A DNA stretch of 64,000 nucleotides from Lysobacter terrestris (GCF_014489475.1 NZ_CP060820.1:1442001-1506000); one strand, 5' to 3'; positions 32,712 to 43,521 are shown, counted from the first letter of the stretch. Notes: a model not told the origin generated them from the sequence alone. Numbers and translations: made by a program.

Positions 32712-33974
32712 ATGAACCTGTTCCGCAACCTCCTGTTCTGGATCGCCCTCGCCCTGCTCGGCGCGCTGGTCGCGCAGTTGTTCGTGCAGGACCCCGGCTA
32801 CGTGCTGGTGCGCTACGGCGGCACCGACTACAGCACCACGCTGGTCGGCGCGATGCTGGCGGTGGTGGCGTCGCTGCTGGTGCTGTGGCTGGCGTGGAAA
32901 GTGCTGAGCCTGCCGTTCGTGGCGCTGCGCCGGCATCGCAAGAAGCAGGCGCGCGCGCGTCTGACCGACGGCCTGCTCGCGGTCGAACACGGCCACTGGG
33001 CACGTGCGGAGAAGTCGCTGGTGCAGGCCGCGCAGAGCGATGAAGTCGCGACCATCGCCCAGCTCGCCGCGGCCCGCGCCGCGCAGCAGCGCGGCGATGC
33101 GGCGCAGGCGCAGCGCTACCTCGAACCGCTGGCGGCGAAGCAGCCGGCCGCGCACGCGATCGCCGTGGCCGAAGTGGCGCTGGGCGCCGGCCGCCCGGCC
33201 GATGCCTTGGCGGCGCTCGATGCGCCCGCCGCGCAACCGCTGCCGCCGCGCGGCGTGCTGCTGCGCGCCGACACGCTGGCGGCGATGGGCCGCGCTGGTG
33301 ACGCCTACGGCCTGCTCGGCGCACTGCGGCAGCAACAGGTGCTCTCTGCCGACCAGCTCGCCGAACGCGAGGCGCGTTGGGCCGAAGCCGGACTTCGCGA
33401 AGCCGCGGACGCCAACGTCCTCGCCGACCGCTGGGAATCCTTGCCGAAACCGCTGAAGAGCGACGCGCGCACGGTCATCGCCTACGCCGAACGCGCCGCC
33501 GCGCTGCGCTGGGACGACGCGGCCGCCGGCAGCATCGAAGCGGCGCTGGATGCGAAGTGGGACGAGGCGCTGGCCACCGCCTACGGCCGCCTGCCGGTGC
33601 CGCAGGACCGCGCGCGCCTGGACACGCGCCGTGCCCACGCCGAACGCTGGCTGCAGGCGCGACCGATGAGCCCGGCCTTGCTCGTCACCCTGGCGCGCAT
33701 CGCGCTGGCGCAGGGCCAGTGGCCGCAGGCCGAGGGCTACCTGCATCGCGCACTGGCGCAGGGCGCGGGCAGCGACGCATGGGAGGAACTGGGCCACGGC
33801 TTCGCCGCGATCGGCGACGAAGCACGCGCGCGCCGCAGCTACGTCAACGCATTGCGCGCGATCCGCGGCGACAGCGTCGACGAACTGCCCGGCCGCGACC
33901 TGCGGCAGAAGATCGCCGACCAGGCCGCGGTCGAGGAACGCGATGCGCATGGGGTGCCGCGCTTGCGGCAGTAG
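32712..33974 (+). CDS. hemY: haem biosynthesis-associated TPR protein HemY
   Basis: A 420-residue inner membrane protein. Two hydrophobic spans (about 5-24 and 42-62) bracket the family segment DPGYVLVRYGGTDYSTTL, followed by LRRHRKKQARARLTDGLLAVEHGHWARAEKSLVQAA and TPR-like helical repeats to the end. This is the proteobacterial HemY of hemCDXY operons, not the Gram-positive oxidase of the same name. Its exact function in haem synthesis is not settled. Confidence 0.93.
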   Translation: MNLFRNLLFWIALALLGALVAQLFVQDPGYVLVRYGGTDYSTTLVGAMLAVVASLLVLWLAWKVLSLPFVALRRHRKKQARARLTDGLLAVEHGHWARAEKSLVQAAQSDEVATIAQLAAARAAQQRGDAAQAQRYLEPLAAKQPAAHAIAVAEVALGAGRPADALAALDAPAAQPLPPRGVLLRADTLAAMGRAGDAYGLLGALRQQQVLSADQLAEREARWAEAGLREAADANVLADRWESLPKPLKSDARTVIAYAERAAALRWDDAAAGSIEAALDAKWDEALATAYGRLPVPQDRARLDTRRAHAERWLQARPMSPALLVTLARIALAQGQWPQAEGYLHRALAQGAGSDAWEELGHGFAAIGDEARARRSYVNALRAIRGDSVDELPGRDLRQKIADQAAVEERDAHGVPRLRQ

Positions 33975-34031
33975 GAACGGTGCGAGTAGTTCTTCTCAGC
34001 CGCTGGGAAACCAACCAAGGGGATCGCGAAA

Positions 34032-34502
34032 ATGCACGAGCTGGCCCATGTCGTCACGGTATTGGCCCTGCTGGCGTCCGGCGCGCTGTGGGGCGCGGCG
34101 TTGTACGACGCCGTGGTTCTTGCGCCCAACCTGCGCGGCGGGCCACAGGGACTGGAGCACGGCCGCCTGTTCATGGCTGCCGCTACGCCGGCCAACCTGT
34201 TCCGCGTCCTGTCGCCGGCCACACAGCTCCTGACCCTGCTCGCCATTGCGACGAACTGGGCCCATCCGACCGCCCGGTGGGCGCTGGTCATCGCGCTCGT
34301 GGCACTCGTGGCGAGCGACATCGTCACATTCAAGTACCACTACCCGCGCAACCGCCTGCTGTTCGGCGCGCCGCTTTCGGTTGCGCCGGAGAAGCTGGCC
34401 GTGACCGCACGGCAGTGGGCCTCCGGCAATCTGGTCCGGGTGGCCCTGGTCCTTGTTGCGTGGCTGGGCACGTTGACCGCGCTCCTGCGGTCGGCGGCCT
34501 GA
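34032..34502 (+). CDS. four-TM membrane protein (DUF1772-like)
   Basis: A 156-residue integral membrane protein with spans at about 8-27, 60-76, 85-102 and 133-152. The arrangement (ALYDAVVLAPNL, FMAAATPANLFRVLSPATQ, KYHYPRNRLLFG) fits DUF1772/anthrone-oxygenase-like proteins, but without a clear family signature I give it as tentative. It begins a stretch of small genes (34.0-35.6 kb) with visibly lower GC than hemY. GGGGATCGCGAAA lies ahead of the ATG. Confidence 0.65.
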   Translation: MHELAHVVTVLALLASGALWGAALYDAVVLAPNLRGGPQGLEHGRLFMAAATPANLFRVLSPATQLLTLLAIATNWAHPTARWALVIALVALVASDIVTFKYHYPRNRLLFGAPLSVAPEKLAVTARQWASGNLVRVALVLVAWLGTLTALLRSAA

Positions 34503-34547
34503 CAAACCTTTTCAACAGTTCAGGCGCCAGTCGCCCCAAGGAAACTC

Positions 34548-34757
34548 ATGCAACCGAATGCAAAACCGTATCGAGCAGGTCACTGGGTTGTTGCGGGCAC
34601 GATCCTGGGGACGTTTGTCGGCATCCTTTTCGGCAAGCTGGCGCTTGGAATGATCTTCGGCTTCTTTATCGGCGTGATGGTCGACTCGCATAAGCGAAAG
34701 GCTGCGGCTGCGCCCGCCGAAAAAGCGACGGATGGCCAGCAGGACCCCATGGGCTAA
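34548..34757 (+). CDS. small glycine-zipper membrane protein, unknown
   Basis: A 69-residue protein with two closely spaced hydrophobic segments (about 13-26 and 31-46: VVAGTILGTFVGILFG, LALGMIFGFFIGVMV) rich in G-x-x-x-G patterns, and a basic then acidic tail (KRKAAAAPAEKATDGQQ). AAGGAAACTC precedes the ATG. No family recognised; it may be a small inner-membrane helper. It lies 45 bp after the DUF1772-like gene, same strand. Confidence 0.6.
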   Translation: MQPNAKPYRAGHWVVAGTILGTFVGILFGKLALGMIFGFFIGVMVDSHKRKAAAAPAEKATDGQQDPMG

Positions 34758-34881
34758 CCGGGCGGCTCACGTCGAGTTCCGCATGTCGATTCCATGCATT
34801 CTCGTTCGTCCAATGGATAGGACCCAGGCCGAGCCAGTCGCCGGGGCTTGCGGCCTGATCCGATCCATAGCGAGAAAACTC

Positions 34882-35097
34882 ATGACTACCGATGCCAAAG
34901 TTAAAGGGCCCGCCTCGTACTTCCCGTCCATTGAAAAGACCTACGGGCAGCCCGTTGCGCACTGGCTGAAGATTCTTGATTCCCTGAACGACAAGAAGCA
35001 CATGGAGCAAGTGGCCTTTCTCAAGGCCACACATAAGATTGGCCATGGCCACGCCAATGCCCTTGTTGCGTACCACCGCTCCCGGCACGGAGCCTGA
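34882..35097 (+). CDS. DUF4287 domain protein
   Basis: A 71-residue soluble protein: KGPASYFPSIEKTYGQPVAHWLKILDS followed by KHMEQVAFLKATHKIGHGHANALVAYH. The K-x-GPASYFPSIE-K-YG and GHGHANALV motifs define the DUF4287 family of small proteins with no known activity. The start at 34882 is chosen because the family begins there; the frame opens further upstream without similarity. It overlaps no neighbour and lies in the lower-GC run of small genes. Confidence 0.8.
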   Translation: MTTDAKVKGPASYFPSIEKTYGQPVAHWLKILDSLNDKKHMEQVAFLKATHKIGHGHANALVAYHRSRHGA

Positions 35098-35137
35098 CAG
35101 CCCGTTGGCCGAAACGCGTTCGCCAGAAAGGAAATTC

Positions 35138-35614
35138 ATGCGTCTTGCTGTTGCGGTTGCCTTGGCCCTCCTGCCCATGCTCGCCTTCGCCCAGAAGACG
35201 GGCGATCAAATCGTTCGCGTGGCGGGTGAAGACACGGAAATGAATGCGGCCATCGCCAAGGCACGGGGCTCGCTCGATGAGTTCCTCGCCCTGTCGCGCA
35301 AACCACCCAAGGGCGCCAGGAACTTCAAGCTGAAGGTGAAATTCTCCGACGCGAACGGCAACGAACACATGTGGGTGGTCCCCTTCAAGCAACACGGGGA
35401 TGACTTCAGCGGCACCCTGGCCAACGAGCCCGAAATGGTCCGCACTGTGCAGGCGTGGCAGACCGTTCGCTTCAGCCGCGCCGACATCACCGACTGGGGC
35501 TACGAGCGCGACGGCAAGCAGTTCGGGAGCTTCACCGTCTGCGTGATGCTCACGCGCATGCCGGCCGAGGAGGCGCGCGCCTATGACGCGTATGGCTTCC
35601 AGTGCCAGGACTGA
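35138..35614 (+). CDS. exported DUF2314 (YegJ-like) protein
   Basis: A 158-residue exported protein. The signal peptide MRLAVAVALALLPMLAFAQ is followed by an EDTEMNAAIAKARGSLDEFLALSRKPPKGARNFKLKVKF segment, then EHMWVVPFKQHGDDFSGTLANEP and ADITDWGYERDGKQFGSFTVCVML. The W-V-x-P and I-x-DW-x-Y-x-x-x-G-K motifs are those of DUF2314. Probably periplasmic; function unknown. AGAAAGGAAATTC supplies a ribosome-binding site. Confidence 0.83.
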   Translation: MRLAVAVALALLPMLAFAQKTGDQIVRVAGEDTEMNAAIAKARGSLDEFLALSRKPPKGARNFKLKVKFSDANGNEHMWVVPFKQHGDDFSGTLANEPEMVRTVQAWQTVRFSRADITDWGYERDGKQFGSFTVCVMLTRMPAEEARAYDAYGFQCQD

Positions 35615-35675
35615 CCATCGAAGCCGGAGCCGTTGCGCCCGCACTTGATTCGGGCAACAAGCCGCAGGTGAACCC

Positions 35676-36065
35676 ATGAAGCGCACCTGGACCATCATCG
35701 GCGTGGCCGATGTCGCACGCAGCAGCGACTGGTACCAGTCGCTGCTCGGGCTGCCCGCGACGGCGCCCGCCCATTCCTACTTCGGGCAACTCCTCGACAG
35801 CGACGGGACCGTGCTGCTATGCCTGCACCAATGGGGCGCGCACGAGCATCCGACCCTGGCGAGCCCGGCGCATGCGCAGCCGGGCAACGGCCTGCTGCTG
35901 TTCTTCCGCGTGGACGATTTCGACGCGGCGCTGCCGCGGGCGCGTGCCCTCGTCGATCGCCTCGCGGAGGAGCCGCAGGTGAATCCCAACACCGGCACCC
36001 GCGAGTTCGCGCTGCGCGACCCGGACGGTTACTACGTGATGGTCAGTGCGCTGGCTGCGGACTGA
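35676..36065 (+). CDS. VOC (glyoxalase-like) family protein
   Basis: A 129-residue VOC protein: WTIIGVADVARSSDWYQSLLGLP at the N-terminus, LLLFFRVDDFDAALPRARAL in the centre, and EFALRDPDGYYVMVSAL at the C-terminus with the usual D-PDG-Y-x-x-x-x motif. Substrate unknown. It lies 61 bp after the DUF2314 gene. Base composition returns to high GC here. Confidence 0.85.
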   Translation: MKRTWTIIGVADVARSSDWYQSLLGLPATAPAHSYFGQLLDSDGTVLLCLHQWGAHEHPTLASPAHAQPGNGLLLFFRVDDFDAALPRARALVDRLAEEPQVNPNTGTREFALRDPDGYYVMVSALAAD

Positions 36066-36114
36066 GATTCTTGAGGCCGCGTCCGCAAACGACGACGCAA
36101 GGCAGCGCCAACGC

Positions 36115-36249
36115 CCCCTCACCCTGCGTTGCTACGCAACGCGGTCCCTCGCTATGCCCCTGCCCTTGCGCTCAGCGCAAGGGCGTTCAGTCGGGCGTGC
36201 GCCAGTGGCGCACAAGCGCCCGCCTTCACCCCGCAAGCGGGGCGAGGGG
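36115..36249 (-). repeat. 135-bp dispersed palindromic element, copy 3 (reverse orientation)
   Basis: The reverse complement of the element at 4126 and 25529, again exactly 135 bp, from CCCCTCACCCTGCG to GGGGCGAGGGG. It sits between convergent genes (VOC on plus, thiolase on minus). Confidence 0.85.
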
Positions 36250-36313
36250 TTCTTGCTGGCTCCTTCTTCCGCAACCCGCTGGGATTCGCCGGCGCGACGG
36301 GATCGCGAAAATG

Positions 36314-36338
36314 AAAAGGGCGCCGCTGGCGCCCTTTC
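36314..36338. terminator. intrinsic terminator for the thiolase gene
   Basis: A perfect 10-bp stem AAAGGGCGCC / GGCGCCCTTT with a GCTG loop and a T-run on the minus strand (AAAA at 36314-36317 on plus), 21 nt beyond the thiolase stop. Confidence 0.85.
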
Positions 36339-36358
36339 CTTACTGCTCGCGGATGACC

Positions 36359-37636
36359 TTACCGCTCGAGGATGGCGACCACGCCCATCCCGCCCGCGGT
36401 GCAGATCGAGACCAACGCGCGGCCGCCCCCGCGTTCCTTCAGCTGCTTGGCAGCGGCGGCGACGATGCGCGCGCCGGTTGCGGCGAAGGGATGGCCGGCG
36501 GCGAGCGAGGAACCGATCGGGTTGATCTTGGCCGGGTCGATGCGGCCCAGCGGCGCGTCGAGGCCGAGGCGGTTCTTGCAGTACTCCTCGCTCTCCCATG
36601 CACGCAGCGTGCACAGCACCTGCGCGGCGAAGGCTTCGTGGATCTCGTAGATGTCGAAGTCCTGCAGGGTGAGGTTGTTGCGCTTGAGGATCTCGGCGAC
36701 GGCCACGGTCGGCGCCATCAGCAGGCCTTCGCCGTGGACGAAGTCGACCGCGGCGACCTGCGCGTCGACCAGGTGGCACAGCACTTCATGGCCGTGCGCG
36801 GCGGCCCACTCGTCGGTGGACAGCAGGCAGGCGGAGGCGCCGTCGGTGAGCGGGGTGGAATTGCCGGCGGTGAGCGTGCCGCGGCCGGAGGTCTTGTCGA
36901 ACGCCGGCTTCAGCGAGGCCAGCTTCTCCAGCGTGGTGTCGGGGCGCAGGATGTTGTCGCGCGACACGCCGCGGAAACTCACCACCAGGTCGTCGAAGAA
37001 ACCGCGGTCGTACGCGGCGGCGAGCTTCTTGTGCGAGGACAGCGCCCACTCGTCCTGCGAGTCGCGGGCGATGTTCCATTCCTTGGCCATGTCCTCGCAG
37101 TGGTCGCCCATCGACTTGCCGGTGCGCGGCTCGGCCACGCCAGGGAAGTCGGGCTTGAGTTCGCGGAAGCTGAAGCCCTTGAACGCGCGCAGCTTGTCCT
37201 TCAGCGTCTTGGCCATCGCGGCGTTGAGCAGGCGGCGACGCAGCTGCTTGCCGTAGACGATCGGCACGTCGGAGGTGGTGTCGGAACCACCGCCGACGCC
37301 GACCTCGATCTGCCCGGTGGCGATCTTGTTGCCGACCAGGATGATCGAATCCAGCGAGGTGCCGCAGGCGCGCTGCAGGGTGATGCCCGGCGTCAGCGGC
37401 GACAGGCCCGAGGACAGCGTCGCCTCGCGGCCGAGGTTCCAGTCGCTGGAGTGCTTGATCACCGCGCCCATCGCGACTTCGCCCAGCTGCTGCCCGTGCA
37501 GGCCGAACTTCTCGACCAGCGCGCCCAGCGTGCGCACCGACATGCCGAGGTTGCCGACGTCCGCGTAGGCGGTGTTCTGGCGGCAGAACGGGATACGGAC
37601 GCCGCCGAGCACGGCAACGGGACGGATGGGTCGCAT
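36359..37636 (-). CDS. acetyl-CoA C-acyltransferase (thiolase, FadI-like)
   Basis: A 425-residue thiolase. The acyl-accepting Cys91 is in ITLQRACGTSLDSIILVGNKI; the C-terminal catalytic motifs are EIHEAFAAQVL (His) and SICTAGGMG (second Cys), with NPIGSSLAAGHPFAATGARI between. The length and the RIPFCRQNTAYADVGNLGMSVRTLGALVEK opening match FadI-type 3-ketoacyl-CoA thiolases. It could also split acetoacetyl-CoA in the 3HB pathway. Translation from ATG 37636, preceded by AAGGTG. It is monocistronic with a terminator, divergent from an unknown gene at 37832. Confidence 0.93.
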   Translation of the reverse strand: MRPIRPVAVLGGVRIPFCRQNTAYADVGNLGMSVRTLGALVEKFGLHGQQLGEVAMGAVIKHSSDWNLGREATLSSGLSPLTPGITLQRACGTSLDSIILVGNKIATGQIEVGVGGGSDTTSDVPIVYGKQLRRRLLNAAMAKTLKDKLRAFKGFSFRELKPDFPGVAEPRTGKSMGDHCEDMAKEWNIARDSQDEWALSSHKKLAAAYDRGFFDDLVVSFRGVSRDNILRPDTTLEKLASLKPAFDKTSGRGTLTAGNSTPLTDGASACLLSTDEWAAAHGHEVLCHLVDAQVAAVDFVHGEGLLMAPTVAVAEILKRNNLTLQDFDIYEIHEAFAAQVLCTLRAWESEEYCKNRLGLDAPLGRIDPAKINPIGSSLAAGHPFAATGARIVAAAAKQLKERGGGRALVSICTAGGMGVVAILER

Positions 37637-37831
37637 CGGGCACCTTCGAGGTTGGGGACGAGGCCGCGCCGGCGGCGGACCGGCATCGTCAGGGGCTGCA
37701 CCACCCGCCATACTCTTGCGGACGGTGATAATGACCGCGAGTGTAGCGCCGCCTTCGCGGCGCGACCAACCACGCCGCGACTGCTGTTCCAGGTCCCGTT
37801 CCGTTCCCGCCTTCGAGCCCGCACCGACCGC

Positions 37832-38731
37832 ATGAGTTCCGACGCCACTTCCCGCCCCGATGCGGCCCCGCCGCTCCACGTCCTGGGCGCGCTGGCGCTG
37901 GAACTGCGCGGCGACGCGCCGGTGGCGCAGGCCGCGCTCGCACAGGCGGACGCGGGCGAACTGGCGGCGCACATCGCCCGCGACCTGGCGACGTTCGCGC
38001 CCGACGCGGCGAAGCTGCAGCTGGTGACGGTGGGCGCGCATTACGACCCGGTGGAACTGCTGCGCCCGGGCTGGGCCCTGCACCGCGAGCTGGACCAGCT
38101 GGCGGCGCGCGCGCCCGGCGATGCGGCGGGCCGGATCATCGCCTTCGGTGCGCACGCCGAACAGCTACCCGGCGCGCTGGCGCCGTCGCCGGACCACTAC
38201 GGCGGGCCGCTGCGGCTGGTGCCCTTCGTCCTCGGTGGCGATGCCGACGTGGTCGCGGGCGTGGGCGACCGCTTCGAACGCGAGCTGATCGAGAAGGGCA
38301 TGGCCGGCGCGGCGACCGCGCTGGCCGCGCAGGAAGCGTTCGGCGTCGAGATCGAACACGCGCGCTACCTCACCGCGCACGACCTCGCCGCGATGACCGC
38401 GCTGCAGTACGAACACGCCGGCCTGGCGCCGCTGTGGCCGCTGCTGGAAACCGCCCTGCTCGATCCCGACGGCGAAGCCTGGCTGGACGCGCCGCCCGAA
38501 CCGCTGGTGCACTACGCCGACGGCGAGGCGCGCATCGCGCTGTTCGAACCGCGCGCGTGGAAGCAGCGCTACGCCGACGAAGCGCCGTGCGACACGCCCG
38601 AATGCCGCGAGAAGCTCGAACGCCGGCACCAGCATTTCCTCGCCCGCCAGCGGCAGATCGCCGCGGTGCTGGGCGCGCACGGAGTGCCCGTGCATTTCGT
38701 GCATTGCGCCGAAGCCAGCGCCGACCTGTAG
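37832..38731 (+). CDS. conserved protein of unknown function (299 residues)
   Basis: A soluble, acidic, alanine-rich protein. Visible: an N-terminal LHVLGALALELRGDAPVAQAALAQADAGELAAHIARDL, a strand-rich middle (QLVTVGAHYDPVELLRPGW, RLVPFVLGG), and a C-terminal half with DTPECREKLERRHQHFLARQRQIAAVL, containing a Cys-x-x-x-x-Cys pair, a His and charged helices. I do not recognise a family; it may be Xanthomonadaceae-specific. It is divergent from the thiolase gene, and sodC converges on it. Confidence 0.6.
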   Translation: MSSDATSRPDAAPPLHVLGALALELRGDAPVAQAALAQADAGELAAHIARDLATFAPDAAKLQLVTVGAHYDPVELLRPGWALHRELDQLAARAPGDAAGRIIAFGAHAEQLPGALAPSPDHYGGPLRLVPFVLGGDADVVAGVGDRFERELIEKGMAGAATALAAQEAFGVEIEHARYLTAHDLAAMTALQYEHAGLAPLWPLLETALLDPDGEAWLDAPPEPLVHYADGEARIALFEPRAWKQRYADEAPCDTPECREKLERRHQHFLARQRQIAAVLGAHGVPVHFVHCAEASADL

Positions 38732-38796
38732 GGCGGGCCAGGCCCGCCACAGCCGACGCTGCAATGCGGGACCCGGCCGGTAGGCCGGGACCCACC

Positions 38797-39363
38797 CTAC
38801 GGCAGCAGCTTGATCACTCCGCAGGCGACGCGCGCGCCGGCGTTGCCGGCTGGCTGCGACGCGTAGTCGTCGGGCGCGGCGTGGACGACGATGGCGCGGC
38901 CGCCGATGTCGGTGGCGCCACCACCGAGGGTGACGCCGAGCGCGCGCACGTCGACGCGGGCGACGCCGTTGCCGTCGGCGACGATGTTGTCCATGTCGCC
39001 GCCGTGGTGCGGACCGCTGCCGGCGCGGCCGTGCGCCTGTTGCGCCGGGTTGAAGTGGCCGCCGGCGCTGGTCGCATCGGCCGCGCTGCAGTCGCCCTTC
39101 TCGTGGATGTGGATCGCGTGCGTGCTGCCGCGCGCCAGGCCGCCGATCTCGCCGCTGACGCGCACACCGCCGGCGATCGGGGCGATGTCGAGCTTGCCGC
39201 TGATCAGGCTGCCGGACGCGGGCGTCAGGGTGACGGTGGCGCCGCTCGCGGTGGAGGCTGCTTCACCGGCGCGGGCCGTGGTGTGCGACGGCGTGGTGCT
39301 GCACGCGGCGAGGCCGACGAGGCCGGCGACGGCCAGGCTGCGGCGAAGGAGGACGGTGGACAT
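38797..39363 (-). CDS. sodC: superoxide dismutase [Cu-Zn], lipoprotein
   Basis: A 188-residue periplasmic enzyme that dismutates superoxide. A lipobox (GLVGLAAC) gives a lipidated N-terminus. Copper/zinc ligands are visible in HAIHIHEKGDCS, GGHFNPAQQAHG, GPHHGGDMDNI and IVVHAAPDDY, and the C-terminal ARVACGVI gives the disulfide cysteine. Between its stop and the gene at 37832-38731 is a short inverted repeat GTAGG..CCTAC (38732-38800) of the kind scattered through Xanthomonadaceae genomes. Confidence 0.96.
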   Translation of the reverse strand: MSTVLLRRSLAVAGLVGLAACSTTPSHTTARAGEAASTASGATVTLTPASGSLISGKLDIAPIAGGVRVSGEIGGLARGSTHAIHIHEKGDCSAADATSAGGHFNPAQQAHGRAGSGPHHGGDMDNIVADGNGVARVDVRALGVTLGGGATDIGGRAIVVHAAPDDYASQPAGNAGARVACGVIKLLP

Positions 39364-39446
39364 CGGGCGCTCCCGTGGACGAGAAGCGTCCGAATCTAGC
39401 CCATGCCTGCTTTGCCGCGTGTGTGCGTTCCGTAATGCGGCGCCGC

Positions 39447-40884
<1,438 letters not shown>

Positions 40885-40895
<11 letters not shown>

Positions 40896-41976
40896 GTGGG
40901 TTGTCCTCGGTGGCGTGCGACTCGGGTTCGATCGGCATCGGCAGCAGCAGGGTGAACACGGTGTGCCCCGGCCGCGAGCGGTACACCAGCGAGCCGCCGT
41001 GTTCGCGCGCGACCTGCTGTGCCAGCGCGAGGCCGAGCCCGGTGCCTTCGGCGCGGCCGGTGACCAGCGGCAGGAACAGGCGTTCGGTCAGCTCCTCCGG
41101 CACGCCGCGGCCGTCGTCGCTGATCTCCAGGCGCAGCGCCAGCGGATGCGCTTCGTCGCCGATGCGCACGCCGTGCTCGGCGCGGGTGCGCAGGGTGACG
41201 TTGGCCGCGCCGGCCTCGATCGCGTTGCGCACCAGGTTCCACGCCGCCTGGGTGAGGCGGTCGGCGTCGCCGGTAAGTTCGGGCAGGCTCGGGTCGTAGT
41301 CGCGCACCAGTCGCACCGCCCAGCCGGCGTCGGCTTCGGCCAGGCGCAGCACGCGTTCGAGCACGGCGTGGATGTTGAGCGGTTCGTGCGGGCGCGCCGG
41401 CGTGGGCGAGAGCAGGCGGTCGAGCAGCGCGGTCAGGCGCGCGACTTCGCTTTCGATCAGCACGACGAGTTCGCGCGAATCGCGATCGTCCTCGCTGTGG
41501 GCGGCGATGCGGCGCGCGAGCAGTTGCGCGGCACCCTTGAGGCCGGCGAGCGGGTTGCGCAGTTCGTGGGCGAGGCCCTTCAGCGCCGCGGACAGGGCCG
41601 AGGGCAAGGCGACCGCGGGATCCTCGCCGGGGAATTCGTCGACCGGGTGCGCCTCGAACAGCCAGCCGCCGTCGCCGCGCGAGAGGCGCACGTCGGCGAA
41701 GCGCGGCTCGTCGTGGCCCGGGAACGCGAACGCCAACCGGCGCAGGCGGGCGAAGTCGCGCAGCGCGGGGGCCTCGCCGTCGCCATCGGCGAGCACGCGG
41801 GCGAGCAATTCGCCGTCCACTTCCAGCGCCGCCAGCGGCACGCCCGGCAGGCGCCGGCTGCTGACCCCGAGCCAGCGCGCCAGCGCCAGGTTGGCGCCGA
41901 CGATGGTGCCGGCGGCATCGGTCCAGGCCACCGGGGTGGTCAGCTGGTCCAGCAGGGGCGCGGTGGGCTCGGGCAT
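40885..41976 (-). CDS. ntrB: nitrogen regulation histidine kinase NR(II), NtrB
   Basis: A 363-residue cytosolic kinase/phosphatase of NtrC, controlled by P-II. An N-terminal PAS domain (about 10-110) includes TPVAWTDAAGTIVGANLALARWLGVSSRRL; the H box is GLAHELRNPLAGLKGAAQLLAR; the ATPase domain has NLVRNAIEAGAANVTL, DDGRGVPEELTERLFLPLVTGRAEGTGLGLALAQQVAREHGG. No membrane span. It overlaps ntrC and follows amtB by about 117 bp on the minus strand. Confidence 0.96.
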
Positions 41977-42093
41977 TGCACCAATATAGTGCAGGGAGCG
42001 CGCGGACGCGGATCCGGACGCTCCTGCGGTGTGTGGTTCATGCGGGAACCGCCGCCCGGTGCGGGCCGGGCGGCGGAGCGGAGCGCGATGCGC

Positions 42094-43521
42094 TCAGTTC
42101 TCGTACGCGGTCTCGCCGTGCGAGCTGATGTCGAGGCCCTCGCGCTCGGCTTCCTCGTTGACGCGCAGGCCGACCGTGTACTTCACGATCAGGAAGGCGA
42201 CCAGCGCCACGCCGCCCGACAGCGCGACCGTCACGCCCACGCCCTGCAGCTGGATCCACACCTGCGCGGCGATGTCGTAGTCGGGCAATGCGGTCTCGGT
42301 GACGTAGTCCCAGATGCCCGAGCCACCGAGCGACGGCGCCGCGAACACGCCGGTCAGCACCGCGCCGAGGATGCCGCCCAGGCCGTGCACGCCGAACACG
42401 TCGAGCGCATCGTCCGCGCCGAGCAGGCGCTTCAAACCGCCCACGCCCCACAGGCAGACCACGCCCGCGACCGCGCCGATCACCAGCGCGCCGCACAGGC
42501 CGACGAAGCCCGCGGCCGGGGTGATCGCGACCAGGCCCGCGACCGCACCCGAAGCCGCACCGAGCATCGACGGCTTGCCCTTGCCGAGCCACTCCACCGC
42601 GGTCCAGCCCAGCACCGCCGCGGCGGTGGCGAGGAAGGTGTTGACGAAGGCCTGCGCGGCGACGGCATTGGCTTCCAGCGCCGAACCGGCATTGAAGCCG
42701 AACCAGCCCACCCACAGGATCGAGGCGCCGACCATGGTCTGGGTCAGGTTGTGCGGCTTGATCGCCTCGCGGCCGTAACCGATGCGCTTGCCGGTGAGGT
42801 ACGCGCCGACGAGGCCGGCGACCGCCGCGTTGATGTGAACGACAGTGCCGCCGGCGAAATCCAGCGCGCCCTTGGCGAACAGGTAACCCGACGCCGCAAG
42901 CACGCCCGGCACCGCCTCGTTGCTGGTGAACGCATCCGGGCCCGGGAAGAACCACACCATGTGCGCCATCGGCGCGTACGCGAAGGTGAACCAGAGCACG
43001 GTGAACAGCAGCACGCCGGCGAACTTCACCCGCTCGGCGAACGCGCCGACGATCAACGCGCAGGTGATGCACGCGAACGCGCCCTGGAACACGAAGAACA
43101 CCAGTTCCGGGATCACCACGCCCTTGGTGAAGGTCGCCGCCATCGCGCTGGCAGTGAGGCCGTTGCCGAACAGGCGGTCGAAGCCGCCGACGAAGGCATT
43201 GCCCGGGGTGAAGGCCAGCGAGTAGCCGTACAGCACCCACAGCACCGCCACCAGCGCGAACACCAGCAGGCACTGCATCAGCACCGACAGCACGTTCTTG
43301 CTGCGCACCAGGCCGCCGTAGAACAGCGCGAGGCCCGGCAGAGTCATGAAGATCACCAGCGCCGAGCACACCAGCAACCAGGCGATGTCGCCCTTGTTGG
43401 CAACCGGTGCGGCGGCCTGCGCAACCGTTGCCGCCGCGTCCTGGGCGTAGGCGCTGGCGGGCAGCAGCAGCGCCGCGAGCGACGCCAGCACTGTCGCCGT
43501 TGCGCCTTTCGTCCGTGTCAT
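42094..43521 (-). CDS. amtB: ammonium transporter AmtB
   Basis: A 475-residue inner membrane ammonium channel with 11 predicted spans after a cleavable signal (ASLAALLLPASAYAQD). Signature segments: GLALFYGGLVRSKNVLSVLMQ, DFAGGTVVHINAAVAGLVGAYLTGKR, WVGWFGFNAGSALE, and a C-terminal cytoplasmic tail where P-II docks. Upstream in-frame starts at 43560 and 43596 exist; I take 43521 because it places a normal-length signal peptide at the start. It follows glnK by about 95 bp, the conserved glnK-amtB pair. Confidence 0.95.
   Translation of the reverse strand: MTRTKGATATVLASLAALLLPASAYAQDAAATVAQAAAPVANKGDIAWLLVCSALVIFMTLPGLALFYGGLVRSKNVLSVLMQCLLVFALVAVLWVLYGYSLAFTPGNAFVGGFDRLFGNGLTASAMAATFTKGVVIPELVFFVFQGAFACITCALIVGAFAERVKFAGVLLFTVLWFTFAYAPMAHMVWFFPGPDAFTSNEAVPGVLAASGYLFAKGALDFAGGTVVHINAAVAGLVGAYLTGKRIGYGREAIKPHNLTQTMVGASILWVGWFGFNAGSALEANAVAAQAFVNTFLATAAAVLGWTAVEWLGKGKPSMLGAASGAVAGLVAITPAAGFVGLCGALVIGAVAGVVCLWGVGGLKRLLGADDALDVFGVHGLGGILGAVLTGVFAAPSLGGSGIWDYVTETALPDYDIAAQVWIQLQGVGVTVALSGGVALVAFLIVKYTVGLRVNEEAEREGLDISSHGETAYEN

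Noticed and set aside
35819-37831. In-frame upstream extension of the gene at 37832 (970 codons in all)
   Set aside because: The extension overlaps the VOC gene and lies antisense to the thiolase; the real start is the ATG at 37832, where composition changes.
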